The position numbers and the translations under genes were made by a program. 64,000 nucleotides of DNA, taken from Gordonia sediminis. Lineage in GTDB: Bacteria > Actinomycetota > Actinomycetes > Mycobacteriales > Mycobacteriaceae. The notes below the pieces were generated by a model that was given only the letters and a program-made list of their open reading frames with translations, did not search any database and was not told where the DNA came from. The DNA is taken from positions 1,246,424-1,310,423 of the forward strand of contig RZUM01000001.1 in NCBI GenBank assembly GCA_004193205.1. The letters run 5' to 3'. Position 1 is the first letter of the stretch, and the number at the start of each line of letters is the position of its first letter. Shown piece after piece: positions 52,270 to 60,600 of this stretch.

Positions 52270-53322
52270 TCAGCCGGCCCGCTGGATGGGCACGACTTGC
52301 GGTGACAGGAGATGCGCCCGTGCCCCGGACGGGTTCGTGGACGACCGCAACGTCTCGGACGGGCTGCACCCGTACCGCTCGGCATAGTAAGTCGAGAACC
52401 GGCCGAAATGGGTGAATCCGCATGCCATGGCAATGCTGCTGACAGTGTCATCCGGCCCCGCGGACAGGAGTAATTGGTGAGAGCGAGCCAGGCGCAGCGC
52501 ACGAAGGTGCATCGTCGGGGTGGTGCCGTGGTAGTTCTGGAATGCAGTGTTGAGCTGCCGGACACTCACGCCGACCGCGCGTGCGACCTGAGGGACGGTC
52601 ATCGGCGTCGCGAGATTCGTCTCGAGGAATTCGAGTGCTCGAGTCACGTACGACGGCACGGTGTTGGTCGCTGCGGCGTCGACGTATGAACGCGACGAAT
52701 GGGGCAGCCCGACGAGGATCGATGACGTAAGCATCTGACTCAAGAGCCGCTGCGCTGCCGCACCAAGATTTGTGCGTCCGAGCGTGTCGACGTGTTGGCA
52801 GACACCTCGCCAGGTCGATCCGATGACATCAGTCTGGTGGGGGCTGGGTTCTCCGGGCTCGACGAAGCGCAGCGGTTGTGCGGCGCCCGTCGACGTGAGC
52901 AGCGAATCCTCGAGCTCTGTGGCGTCCACGGCACCGACGATGCATCCGCGGAGCGCATCCGGGACCATCGTGGTCGGCCCGGTCATGGACAACGCGAAGG
53001 GCTCGGTCGTGGTGCAGCTCCGACCAGTCGGTCCTTCGACGGCCATCGGGCCGAGCGGCACCGCGACGACGACTCGTTTGCCCGTCGGCGGCGCGACGAC
53101 ACGGACATTGGCTCCGTAACGAACGAACAGCAGACCGAAAGAGCCGACACGTACACCGTTGACGACCGCTTGGAGATCCCTGCCGTCGTTGGACAGAAGC
53201 TGATGCTCGTCCCAGGTGAATGAGTTCACCGCGTCTCGGACGGACGTGATCGATGTGCTTCTCGTGACTGCGTAACCACCCAGCGGGGTCGAGGTGTCGA
53301 CAGATGACAACGTGTCGACCAT
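52270..53322 (-). CDS. AraC-family transcriptional regulator
   Basis: 350 residues from the ATG at 53320-53322 (AAGGAG upstream). The C-terminal third carries two HTHs: TVPQVARAVGVSVRQLNTAFQNYHG and DDTVSSIAMACGFTHFGRFSTYYAERYG, the latter the AraC/XylS signature. The N-terminal region (about 30-200) resembles the AraC-binding-like domain of NahR-/FeaR-like regulators (FTWDEHQLLSND, later LRFVEPGEP). It sits between the EthD-led minus unit and the NCS1-led plus unit and probably activates both in response to the substrate. Confidence 0.93.
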   Translation of the reverse strand: MVDTLSSVDTSTPLGGYAVTRSTSITSVRDAVNSFTWDEHQLLSNDGRDLQAVVNGVRVGSFGLLFVRYGANVRVVAPPTGKRVVVAVPLGPMAVEGPTGRSCTTTEPFALSMTGPTTMVPDALRGCIVGAVDATELEDSLLTSTGAAQPLRFVEPGEPSPHQTDVIGSTWRGVCQHVDTLGRTNLGAAAQRLLSQMLTSSILVGLPHSSRSYVDAAATNTVPSYVTRALEFLETNLATPMTVPQVARAVGVSVRQLNTAFQNYHGTTPTMHLRALRLARSHQLLLSAGPDDTVSSIAMACGFTHFGRFSTYYAERYGCSPSETLRSSTNPSGARAHLLSPQVVPIQRAG

Positions 53323-53691
53323 CACGGCTCCTTCATGCTTGTTGGCTGTTCGGGGCTCGATCTCCGTGTCGTCGACCGCGGCCCGGCGCATGTGATGCGT
53401 AACACATCACTATACCCGTCGAAGGCTCAGCGACGTCCGGCCCGCCGGCCACACCTCCGACGGTGACGCCCGCGCGTCATCGATCGATTACGCGTCCGAG
53501 TCATTCGCGTTAACCGGACCGTCCGCTAGCGGCAACCGCCACTTTGGGACAAGGCTGCGCCGGGTTCGGATAGTGGCCGCCGATCCTCGGCGGCGACACT
53601 CGTTTGTGACGGCCCGATCGGGTTTACCCAGCACCTGCGGGGCCGTCTGCACACCTCACAATGCTTCATCTCCCTCGAATGGAAATGTGCT
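53323..53691. other. 369-base divergent regulatory gap between araC-type and NCS1 genes
   Basis: No gene is seen. It contains an inverted repeat GTGATG (53392-53397) / CATCAC (53405-53410), a 10-base palindrome CCGCTAGCGG (53523-53532) and a hairpin GCCGCCGA (53576-53583) / TCGGCGGC (53587-53594) with a 3-base loop. GATAGT just before the hairpin (about 53569-53574) could be a -10 for the NCS1 operon, but no convincing -35 accompanies it. The first repeat is a candidate regulator site. Confidence 0.5.
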
Positions 53692-55188
53692 ATGACCACT
53701 AGCAGTGAAGCGCTCGGCGAGTTCTCGCCGAGCACCACCGAAGCCGCGACCGTGAAGGATCATCACCCGGATCTGTCGGTTCGCGAATTGATGGACGACA
53801 ACGTCCTGCAAAGCGTCCCGGAGGACCAGCGGCGGTCGGGTTGGAGTCTGTCGCTCAACTCGATGGGTGCGGTGACGCCGCTCATCTGCGTTGCCATCGC
53901 CGGCCTCGTTGTGATGCAGGCTGGATTCGCGGTGGGCATCGTCGCCGCGGTCCTGATCACGATCTTCGGCACCGCACTTGCATGGCTGGTCGGACATGTC
54001 ACCTACACCGAAGGCGTGTCGAGCACCGCCGTCACGCGGCTGTACGGATTGGGCATCCGCGGATCGAGCCTCGCTTCCGCGATCTTCGGCTTCGTCACGA
54101 TCGGCTTCCTCGCGATCGAGAATGTGTTGCTGTACAACGCAATCGAGTTCATGTTCGATCTCCCGGACACCTGGGTGGCCAGCGTGGCGATCTACGGGTT
54201 CCTAACGCTGATGTGGGTTCTGCTGACCACCTTCGGCATGGGTCTGGTGACAAAGACGTCCGGTACCCTCCTCGCGCTGTCGCTCGTCTTGATCGTCACC
54301 CTCACCGTCATGGCGATGACCGCGAGCGGAATGTCGGTGGGTGAAGCGCTGAGCCACGGCCCCGTCACCGGTGACGGCAGTGTCTGGGACCGATTCGAGT
54401 TCGCGCTGGTCACCCTGGTGGCGTCCACCGGCGCCTTCTCGCTGACCTCGTCCGACTATGCGCGTTACGCCCGCAGCAACCGTGACGTGGGCATCTCGGC
54501 CTTCCTCGGAGCTCTCGTCCTCAACGTCGGCCTCGTCGTCATCGCATCGCTGCTCTTCTACGGCGGCTCGAAGTTCGTCGGAGACAAGATGGTGGAGAAA
54601 GGGCTCGACACGGCCGGTAATGCCACGAGTGCCGCCATCGACCTGAGCGGACACAACGCCGGCGCATTCATGATCCTGATCTCGCCGGTGCTCGGATTCA
54701 TCCTGGCGTGTGCGGTGCAGGCGAAGACGCAGGTGCTGAACGTCTACGGGGCGTCGCTGGCACTGACCAACCTCGCCGACGGACTGTTCAAGCTGCGCCC
54801 GGGCCGTGTGGTGATGATCCTGATCGCCAACGCGATCGGTCTGATCTTCGTCGCCGGCGGCATCCTCGACCTGCTGAACACCTGGCTGCAGGTACTCGGT
54901 GTCATCACGACCGCTCTTGTCGGCGTGATCATCTCGGACTTCTATGTGGTCCGTCGCCGGGTTCGGATCAACCAGGCCGCCTGCGAGGTCGTGAACTGGG
55001 CCGGCGTGATGACCGTGATCGCATCCTCGATCATCGCCGAGACCCTCCAGGCGCTCGGCGTCCTGCCCCTCGGCTTCCTCACCTCCCTGGTGATCAGCGC
55101 GGTGCTGTACCCGATCCTGCGGAAGACGGTCCTCCCGGCCGGCTCGTGGACGCGGGCCGAACACTCCGGATTCGGCAGCACCCGATGA
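53692..55188 (+). CDS. NCS1-family transporter (nucleobase/N-heterocycle:cation symporter)
   Basis: 498 residues with about twelve hydrophobic segments. The cytosoluble start PEDQRRSGWSLSLNSMGAVTPLI, then SSDYARYARSNRDVGIS near 260, are typical of NCS1 (CodB-like) carriers. Known NCS1 substrates are nitrogen heterocycles such as cytosine, uracil, allantoin, hydantoins and vitamins B1/B6. Here it heads a ring-cleavage operon, which argues that the substrate of the locus is a small N-heterocycle or related aromatic. Its stop overlaps the next gene by 4 bases. Confidence 0.88.
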   Translation: MTTSSEALGEFSPSTTEAATVKDHHPDLSVRELMDDNVLQSVPEDQRRSGWSLSLNSMGAVTPLICVAIAGLVVMQAGFAVGIVAAVLITIFGTALAWLVGHVTYTEGVSSTAVTRLYGLGIRGSSLASAIFGFVTIGFLAIENVLLYNAIEFMFDLPDTWVASVAIYGFLTLMWVLLTTFGMGLVTKTSGTLLALSLVLIVTLTVMAMTASGMSVGEALSHGPVTGDGSVWDRFEFALVTLVASTGAFSLTSSDYARYARSNRDVGISAFLGALVLNVGLVVIASLLFYGGSKFVGDKMVEKGLDTAGNATSAAIDLSGHNAGAFMILISPVLGFILACAVQAKTQVLNVYGASLALTNLADGLFKLRPGRVVMILIANAIGLIFVAGGILDLLNTWLQVLGVITTALVGVIISDFYVVRRRVRINQAACEVVNWAGVMTVIASSIIAETLQALGVLPLGFLTSLVISAVLYPILRKTVLPAGSWTRAEHSGFGSTR

Positions 55189-55886
55189 CCGCCGCGACAT
55201 CTCCGAACATGCTCTGCCTGGCCTACTTTCGCCGGAACCCCGACATCGGGGCAGCCGAGATCGGCTCCGCGCGAACAGAGATCCTTGCCGATCTCGCCGA
55301 GATCGATCGCTTCGACATCCTCGACGGCACGGCCCGACCGGCCGCGTTCACGATGCCCGGCGAGATGGAACTGACCAGCCCCGACGCACCCGAACTTCCC
55401 TACGACGGTGCGATCGTTCTGCAGGGTCCGGACAGCGCGGTACGCAAAGCGCTCGGCGGCCGGCTCGCATCACTGATGGCCGTGCTCCATCCGTACCGGG
55501 TCAGCGAGAAGGTCATCTTCGACAAGCCGGCCGAGGCCGGGTCGCCCGACCAGGCGATCAGGTTCCTGCTCAGCGTGAAGTGGTTCGAGGATCTGCCGGA
55601 ATCGGCGGTGCGGCGCAGCTGGCAGGTCCACGAAGCGCTCGCCGAGCGCGTTCACGTCGGGTCCAACAGGTACGTCCAATGGTGGGTCCATGAATCACTC
55701 GACCCCGGCGCACCGGAACTCGGTGGGATCGTCGAGATGGGCTTTCCAGACGAAAAAGCTCTGGTGACAGGATTTTTCGACTCGGAGCGCGGCGAGATGG
55801 AGATCGTGCAGGACTCGGCGCACTTCATCGCCGGAGGTCATCCGCGGGTGTTCGTCACACCGAATCCGTACAGGCGGACCCGGTAG
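55185..55886 (+). CDS. EthD-like (dimeric alpha/beta-barrel) protein
   Basis: 233 residues. It begins MTAATSPNMLCLAYFRRN; the second half has the EthD-type RSWQVHEALAERVHVGSNRYVQWWV and ends EMEIVQDSAHFIAGGHP. It looks like two linked ferredoxin-like domains, as in the protein at 51339-52067. Function unknown; translational coupling to the transporter suggests an early step or a binding role for the imported compound. Confidence 0.7.
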   Translation: MTAATSPNMLCLAYFRRNPDIGAAEIGSARTEILADLAEIDRFDILDGTARPAAFTMPGEMELTSPDAPELPYDGAIVLQGPDSAVRKALGGRLASLMAVLHPYRVSEKVIFDKPAEAGSPDQAIRFLLSVKWFEDLPESAVRRSWQVHEALAERVHVGSNRYVQWWVHESLDPGAPELGGIVEMGFPDEKALVTGFFDSERGEMEIVQDSAHFIAGGHPRVFVTPNPYRRTR

Positions 55887-55949
55887 ACGCCGGACGTCCC
55901 GGTCGGTACCCCGCCGCCACGCGGACCAATTCGTGAACAGGAGAAGACG

Positions 55950-56771
55950 ATGACCGAAGAACTCACCGGCAAGGTAGCCCTTGTCACCGGCGCCGCGCGA
56001 GGCCAAGGGCGTTCGCACGCAATCAATCTGGCCACCGCCGGGGCCGACGTGATCCTCATCGACCGGTGCCAGGACTATCCGACCGTCGGATATGCGATGG
56101 CCACGCGTGCGGACCTCGAGATCACGGCGAAAGAGGTCACCGGCCTGGGCCGTCGAGTCGTCACGGCCGTCGCGGACGTCCGCGACCTGGGCGCGATGCG
56201 GGCAGTCGTCGACAACGGAGTCGGCAAGTTGGGGCGCCTCGATATCGTCGTCGCGAACGCCGGCATCTTCGCCTTCGGCAAGGACTCCAGCGTCGATATC
56301 GACACCGAACGCTGGGACGACGTCCTGTCGACCAACGTGACCGGAGTGTTCAACACGGTGAAAGTCACTGTGCCGCATATCCGTAATGGCGGAAATGGTG
56401 GGTCTATCACCATCACCAGCAGCACCGCGGGCATGCGTGGACTGCTCGCGATGGCCGACTACGCGGCGAGTAAGCACGCAGTCGTCGGCATCATGCGGAC
56501 CTTTGCCAACGAACTCGCAGCGGATCGCATCCGCGTCAACACCGTCCATCCCACCGGTGTCTCGACCGAGATGATCGACAGCCAGGCCTTCGCCGACTGG
56601 TTCGATGCCAACCCGCAGATGTCGGTGAACCTTGCCGGCAACCTGCTGCCCGTCGACAAACTCGCACCGCAGGACATCTCCGACGCCGTCGTGTGGCTGT
56701 CGTCCGACGCAGCAAAGTATGTCACCGGCGTGACCTTGCCGATTGACGCAGGATTCACCGTCAGGGCCTGA
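55950..56771 (+). CDS. Mycofactocin-coupled-type SDR oxidoreductase
   Basis: 273 residues: GAARGQGRSHAIN, an insert around DYPTVGYAMATRADLEIT, VANAGIFA and YAASKHA. This is the fourth member of this group in the window. It lies 63 bases after the EthD-like gene and 80 before the HpaB gene. It probably oxidises an alcohol intermediate, with mycofactocin as external electron acceptor; the mft genes are not in the window. Confidence 0.87.
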   Translation: MTEELTGKVALVTGAARGQGRSHAINLATAGADVILIDRCQDYPTVGYAMATRADLEITAKEVTGLGRRVVTAVADVRDLGAMRAVVDNGVGKLGRLDIVVANAGIFAFGKDSSVDIDTERWDDVLSTNVTGVFNTVKVTVPHIRNGGNGGSITITSSTAGMRGLLAMADYAASKHAVVGIMRTFANELAADRIRVNTVHPTGVSTEMIDSQAFADWFDANPQMSVNLAGNLLPVDKLAPQDISDAVVWLSSDAAKYVTGVTLPIDAGFTVRA

Positions 56772-56851
56772 GGCCCCAGCCCAGTTCACCCATCAACCAG
56801 CCCAGATACTTCCTGGCCGAACAGATTCCGGTCAGACAGAAAGGAAATCCG

Positions 56852-58426
56852 ATGAGCACCACCTTCGACACCACGACCCTGACCGGGTCCGACACCTCGG
56901 TCAACCCCGACTACATCCCGTTCACCGGCCAGGAGTATCTCGACAGCCTGAACGACGACCGCGAGGTGTGGATCTACGGTGAGCGCGTCACGAACATCAC
57001 CGAGCATCCCGCGTTCCGCAACTCGGCACGCATGATCGCTCGTATGTACGACGCGTTGCATGATCCGGCCCGCAAGGACATCCTGACCACCCCCACCGAG
57101 TGGGGCGGCTTCACCCATCGCTTCTACCGCGCGCCGAAGTCCCTCGAGGAACAGATCGCTCAGCGCGACGCCATCGCGGAGTGGCAGAAGATCGCCTGGG
57201 GATGGATGGGCCGGTCTCCCGACTACAAGGGTTGCTTCCTCGGCACCCTCGGGGCCAACGCAGAGTTCTACCGCGGATTCGAGGACAATGCCCGCAACTG
57301 GTATCGCAAGGCGCAGGAGAAGACCTGGTTCGTCAATCACGCCATTGTGAACCCGCCGGTCGACCGAAGCCTCGGCCCGGATGCCGGCAAGGACGTGTTC
57401 ATCCGCGTCACCAAGGAGACCGACGCCGGCTTCTATGTCAGCGGCGCCAAGGTCGTCGCCACCGGCTCGGCACTCACCCACTACACCTTCATCGGCCATG
57501 TCGGCCAGGTTTCGGTCCAGGACCCGGCGTTCACACCGGTCTTCATCGTTCCGACGAACTCACCCGGAGTAAAGCTGCTGTGCCGCATGTCCAACGAGTA
57601 CCGCGCCGCTGCGCTCGGCAGCCCGTTCGACTATCCGTTGTCGAGCCGTCTCGACGAGAACGACGCGATCCTGGTGCTGGACAACGTGTTCGTGCCCTGG
57701 GAGAACGCGCTCATCTACAACGATCTCGAGCAGGCCAACAGGTACAACATCCACTCGGGCTACCTCGAGCGCGCCTCCCTGCACGGATGCACCCGCTTCG
57801 CGGTGAAGATGGACTTCCTGGTCGGCCTACTGGCCAAGGCGCTCGAGGTCACCGGCGCCAACGAGTTCCACGGGGTCAAGTCGCAGTTCGGTGAGGTCAT
57901 TGCCTGGCGGAACACCTTCTGGGGCCTGTCGGATGCGATGGCCAAGAGCGCTGTTCCTTGGAAAGACGGAATGATCCAGCCCGACCAGCAGTTCGCCGGG
58001 GCCTACCGGGTCATGAACCAGATCGCCATGCCGAAGGTGAAGAACATCATCGAGCAGGTGGTGGCCAGCGGTCTCATCTATCTGAACTCGCACGCCAACG
58101 ACTTCAGCAGCCCGGAGATCCGGCCGTATATCGACACCTATGTTCGTGGCAGCGGCGGCATCTCGGCCGAAGAGCGCGTCAAGATCATGAAGATGCTCTG
58201 GGACTCGATCGGCACCGAATTCGGAGCCCGACACGAACTGTACGAGATCAACTACATCGGCAGTAACGACGTTACGCGACAGACGAATCTGTTCGGCGCG
58301 ATGGGTAGCGGAGTCCTGGAGTCCTGCAAGGCGTTCGCCCAGTCGGCCATGGACGAGTACGACCTCGATGGCTGGACCGTGCCCGACCTGGTCGGCCCGT
58401 CCGACGTCAGCATCCTCGGCCGCTGA
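56852..58426 (+). CDS. HpaB-type FADH2-dependent aromatic monooxygenase, oxygenase component
   Basis: 524 residues, the usual length for 4-hydroxyphenylacetate 3-monooxygenase oxygenase subunits. It has TGQEYLDSLNDDREVWIYGERV at 25-45, FLGTLGANAEFY near 130, ENARNWYRKAQEKTWFVNHAIVNPP-like sequence and YVSGAKVVATGSALTHY near 195. It ortho-hydroxylates a phenol (or hydroxypyridine) using FADH2, supplied by the flavin reductase at 62587-63138. The dioxygenase gene follows after 38 bases. More HpaB-like than the protein at 4539-6002. Confidence 0.92.
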   Translation: MSTTFDTTTLTGSDTSVNPDYIPFTGQEYLDSLNDDREVWIYGERVTNITEHPAFRNSARMIARMYDALHDPARKDILTTPTEWGGFTHRFYRAPKSLEEQIAQRDAIAEWQKIAWGWMGRSPDYKGCFLGTLGANAEFYRGFEDNARNWYRKAQEKTWFVNHAIVNPPVDRSLGPDAGKDVFIRVTKETDAGFYVSGAKVVATGSALTHYTFIGHVGQVSVQDPAFTPVFIVPTNSPGVKLLCRMSNEYRAAALGSPFDYPLSSRLDENDAILVLDNVFVPWENALIYNDLEQANRYNIHSGYLERASLHGCTRFAVKMDFLVGLLAKALEVTGANEFHGVKSQFGEVIAWRNTFWGLSDAMAKSAVPWKDGMIQPDQQFAGAYRVMNQIAMPKVKNIIEQVVASGLIYLNSHANDFSSPEIRPYIDTYVRGSGGISAEERVKIMKMLWDSIGTEFGARHELYEINYIGSNDVTRQTNLFGAMGSGVLESCKAFAQSAMDEYDLDGWTVPDLVGPSDVSILGR

Positions 58427-58464
58427 CGCGATGATCGTGCCCACCTCAACCCGAAGGAGCAGCG

Positions 58465-59400
58465 ATGGCCACCGCCATTGACGCCGCACAGGTCACCTAT
58501 CAGGTGCCCGACCTCGATCGAGCCGAAGAGTTCCTCGTCGACTTCGGCATGACCAAGGTCGCCGGCAGCAACGACGACGTCCTGTACATGCGCGGCACCG
58601 GAACCCAGCATCACATCTACGTCGCTCACCGCGGCGAGAAGCAGCGATTCATCGGTGCATCCATCCAGGTGCGATCGCGGGCGGATCTCGACGAGCTGGC
58701 CCAGAAGCCGGGATCGTCACCGGTGACCGAGTCCACCGAGCCGGGGGGCGGGCTCGAGGTGGTCATGCACATGCCGGACGGGTTCGAGATCCGCGCGATC
58801 TGGGGGCGTGCCGAAGTCGAGCGTATTCAGGATCGGGAGCCATTCGCGTTCAACAATATCCGGGACAAGAACCGCGTCAACGACGTCGTCCGCCAGGGCA
58901 CCGCGCCCTGCACGATCGCTCGCCTAGGGCACTTCGTGCTGCATGTATCGAACCACGACGAGTCGATGAAGTGGCTGGAGGAGCGGTTCAACTTCCTCCA
59001 CTCGGACTACTTCGTGCCTCCGGGCACCGACGGGCCGGTAGTGGGGACCTTCGTCCGACTGGATCTTGGGGAGCAGTTGGTGGATCACCATTTCATGCTG
59101 GTCTTGCAGTCGGACTGGGTTGGTGTGCACCACAGCAGCTTCGAGGTCACTGATCTCGATGCGGTGATGGCCTCCCACGACTACCTGCTCGGTCGGGGCC
59201 ATCAGCTCGACATAGGGGTCGGCCGGCACGTGCTCGGCAGTCAGATCTTCGACTACTGGAAGGATCCGTTCGGTTTCCGGATCGAGCACTACACCGACGG
59301 TGACGTCGTCGACGCATCGCACCAGCCCACGATCTTCAACGGCACCGCCAGCGAGACCACGCAGTGGGGGAATCGCCCACCTCTGGAGTTCTTCCAATGA
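58465..59400 (+). CDS. Two-domain VOC extradiol dioxygenase (type I)
   Basis: 311 residues made of two vicinal-oxygen-chelate domains. The metal triad fits His156 (LGHFVLH), His222 or 223 (VHHSSFEV) and Glu274 (RIEHYTDG), the order of 2,3-dihydroxybiphenyl-type enzymes. GSQIFDYWKDPFGFRIEH is a strong family signature. It cleaves the diol made by the HpaB enzyme, giving a semialdehyde. The stop overlaps the RraA gene by 4 bases. Confidence 0.92.
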   Translation: MATAIDAAQVTYQVPDLDRAEEFLVDFGMTKVAGSNDDVLYMRGTGTQHHIYVAHRGEKQRFIGASIQVRSRADLDELAQKPGSSPVTESTEPGGGLEVVMHMPDGFEIRAIWGRAEVERIQDREPFAFNNIRDKNRVNDVVRQGTAPCTIARLGHFVLHVSNHDESMKWLEERFNFLHSDYFVPPGTDGPVVGTFVRLDLGEQLVDHHFMLVLQSDWVGVHHSSFEVTDLDAVMASHDYLLGRGHQLDIGVGRHVLGSQIFDYWKDPFGFRIEHYTDGDVVDASHQPTIFNGTASETTQWGNRPPLEFFQ

Positions 59401-60146
59401 CCGCGACAATGAACGCATCCGATCATCGGCTTGCCGACGACGTCCGTGCGGACCTGCTGCGGGTCGGCACCGCGAACATTGCGAACATTCTTCTGCAGAG
59501 GGGCTTTCGGAATGTGATGATGCGCGGTCTCGCGCCCCTCGACGACGCGCAGGAACAACTCGTGGGACCGGCCTACACCCTTCGGTTCATCCCATCGCGG
59601 GAAGATCTCGACAGCATGGCCAACTACGGCCGCGAGGACAACCGTCACCGGCGCGCCATCGAAGAATGTCCCACCGGATCGGTTCTGGTCATCGACGCGT
59701 TCGGCTCCACCGCTGCGTCGTCGATGGGCGACCTGATGGCCGCACGGCTGCGGTACCGGGGTGTGTCGGGAGTCGTCACCGACGGGGGCTACCGGGACTC
59801 GGCGGCGATCGCCGACACCGGACTGCCCTGTTTTCAACACCGGAATGCGCCGCCGGCCACACCGATCGCGCTACACCCGGTGTCGCTGAACGAGCCCGTC
59901 GGATGTGCCGGAGTGGCGGTCTACCCGGGCGACATCATCGTCGGTGATAGCGACGGCGTGGTGGTGATTCCCCGGCACGTGGTGACCGAGGTCGCGGCGG
60001 CCGCGCGTGACGCGGTGGACTACGAAGAGTTCGCTGCGATGCACATCGGGCAGGGTCGGTCGATCTTCGGCTTGTTCCCCGCAACCGAGGACAGTCGAAC
60101 CGAATACGAGCAATGGGTGGCAGCAGGTCGCCCGGGATTGGAATGA
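59397..60146 (+). CDS. RraA/HMG-CHA aldolase-like protein
   Basis: 249 residues. RraA-type loop GDLMAARLRYRG ... DGGYRD, with the aldolase Arg-Asp, followed by a C-terminal extension of about 40 residues (MHIGQGRSIFGLFP). It probably cleaves a 4-hydroxy-2-oxo acid or decarboxylates an oxaloacetate-like product. It is coupled to the dioxygenase by an ATGA overlap and is one base away from the cupin gene. It is the fourth RraA-like gene in the window. Confidence 0.85.
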   Translation: MTATMNASDHRLADDVRADLLRVGTANIANILLQRGFRNVMMRGLAPLDDAQEQLVGPAYTLRFIPSREDLDSMANYGREDNRHRRAIEECPTGSVLVIDAFGSTAASSMGDLMAARLRYRGVSGVVTDGGYRDSAAIADTGLPCFQHRNAPPATPIALHPVSLNEPVGCAGVAVYPGDIIVGDSDGVVVIPRHVVTEVAAAARDAVDYEEFAAMHIGQGRSIFGLFPATEDSRTEYEQWVAAGRPGLE

Positions 60147-60147
60147 C

Positions 60148-60570
60148 ATGGGCATCGATGCCGCCACGATGAAGACCCTCGAGGTCCTCCTCCATCACGA
60201 AGAGCTTGATGAGAAGAACTGGATCGATTACCCGGACTACGGATTCCGTCAGTACTTCCTGCACAAGAATCCCGAAACCGGAGCGAGTATCGCCCTGCTC
60301 GAGTACCAGCAGGGCGGGACGATCCCTACCAAGCACACACACGCGTCCAACCAGTTCATGTACTGCCTCGAAGGCGACTATGAATACACCGACTCCGGGC
60401 TTCGGCTGCGGCCCGGTTCGTTCTACATGAACCCCAAGGACCACCCGCACGGCCCGACCGTCGCGCACGAGCGCAGCGTGCTGATCGAGATCTACGACGG
60501 CCCGCACTATTACGAGAAGCCCGACTACCACACCGATGAGACCATCGGCGAATTCCTTGCCAAGGACTGA
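60148..60570 (+). CDS. Small cupin-domain protein
   Basis: 140 residues. Cupin motif 1 is seen in GGTIPTKHTHASNQFMYCLEG, with the H-x-H metal pair and Gln where many cupins have Glu; motif 2 in GSFYMNPKDHPHGP with the third His. A single-cupin metalloprotein; it could be an isomerase, decarboxylase or small dioxygenase acting on the ring-cleavage product. Neighbours suggest a pathway role but not which. Confidence 0.82.
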   Translation: MGIDAATMKTLEVLLHHEELDEKNWIDYPDYGFRQYFLHKNPETGASIALLEYQQGGTIPTKHTHASNQFMYCLEGDYEYTDSGLRLRPGSFYMNPKDHPHGPTVAHERSVLIEIYDGPHYYEKPDYHTDETIGEFLAKD

Positions 60571-60600
60571 ACTCCTACCGCCACCGCACGATTGCGAGAC

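Noticed and set aside
54202-55200. 332-codon open frame on the minus strand
   Set aside because: Composition (Asp/His/Arg/Gln-rich, no hydrophobic pattern) is that of an antisense frame to the NCS1 transporter.
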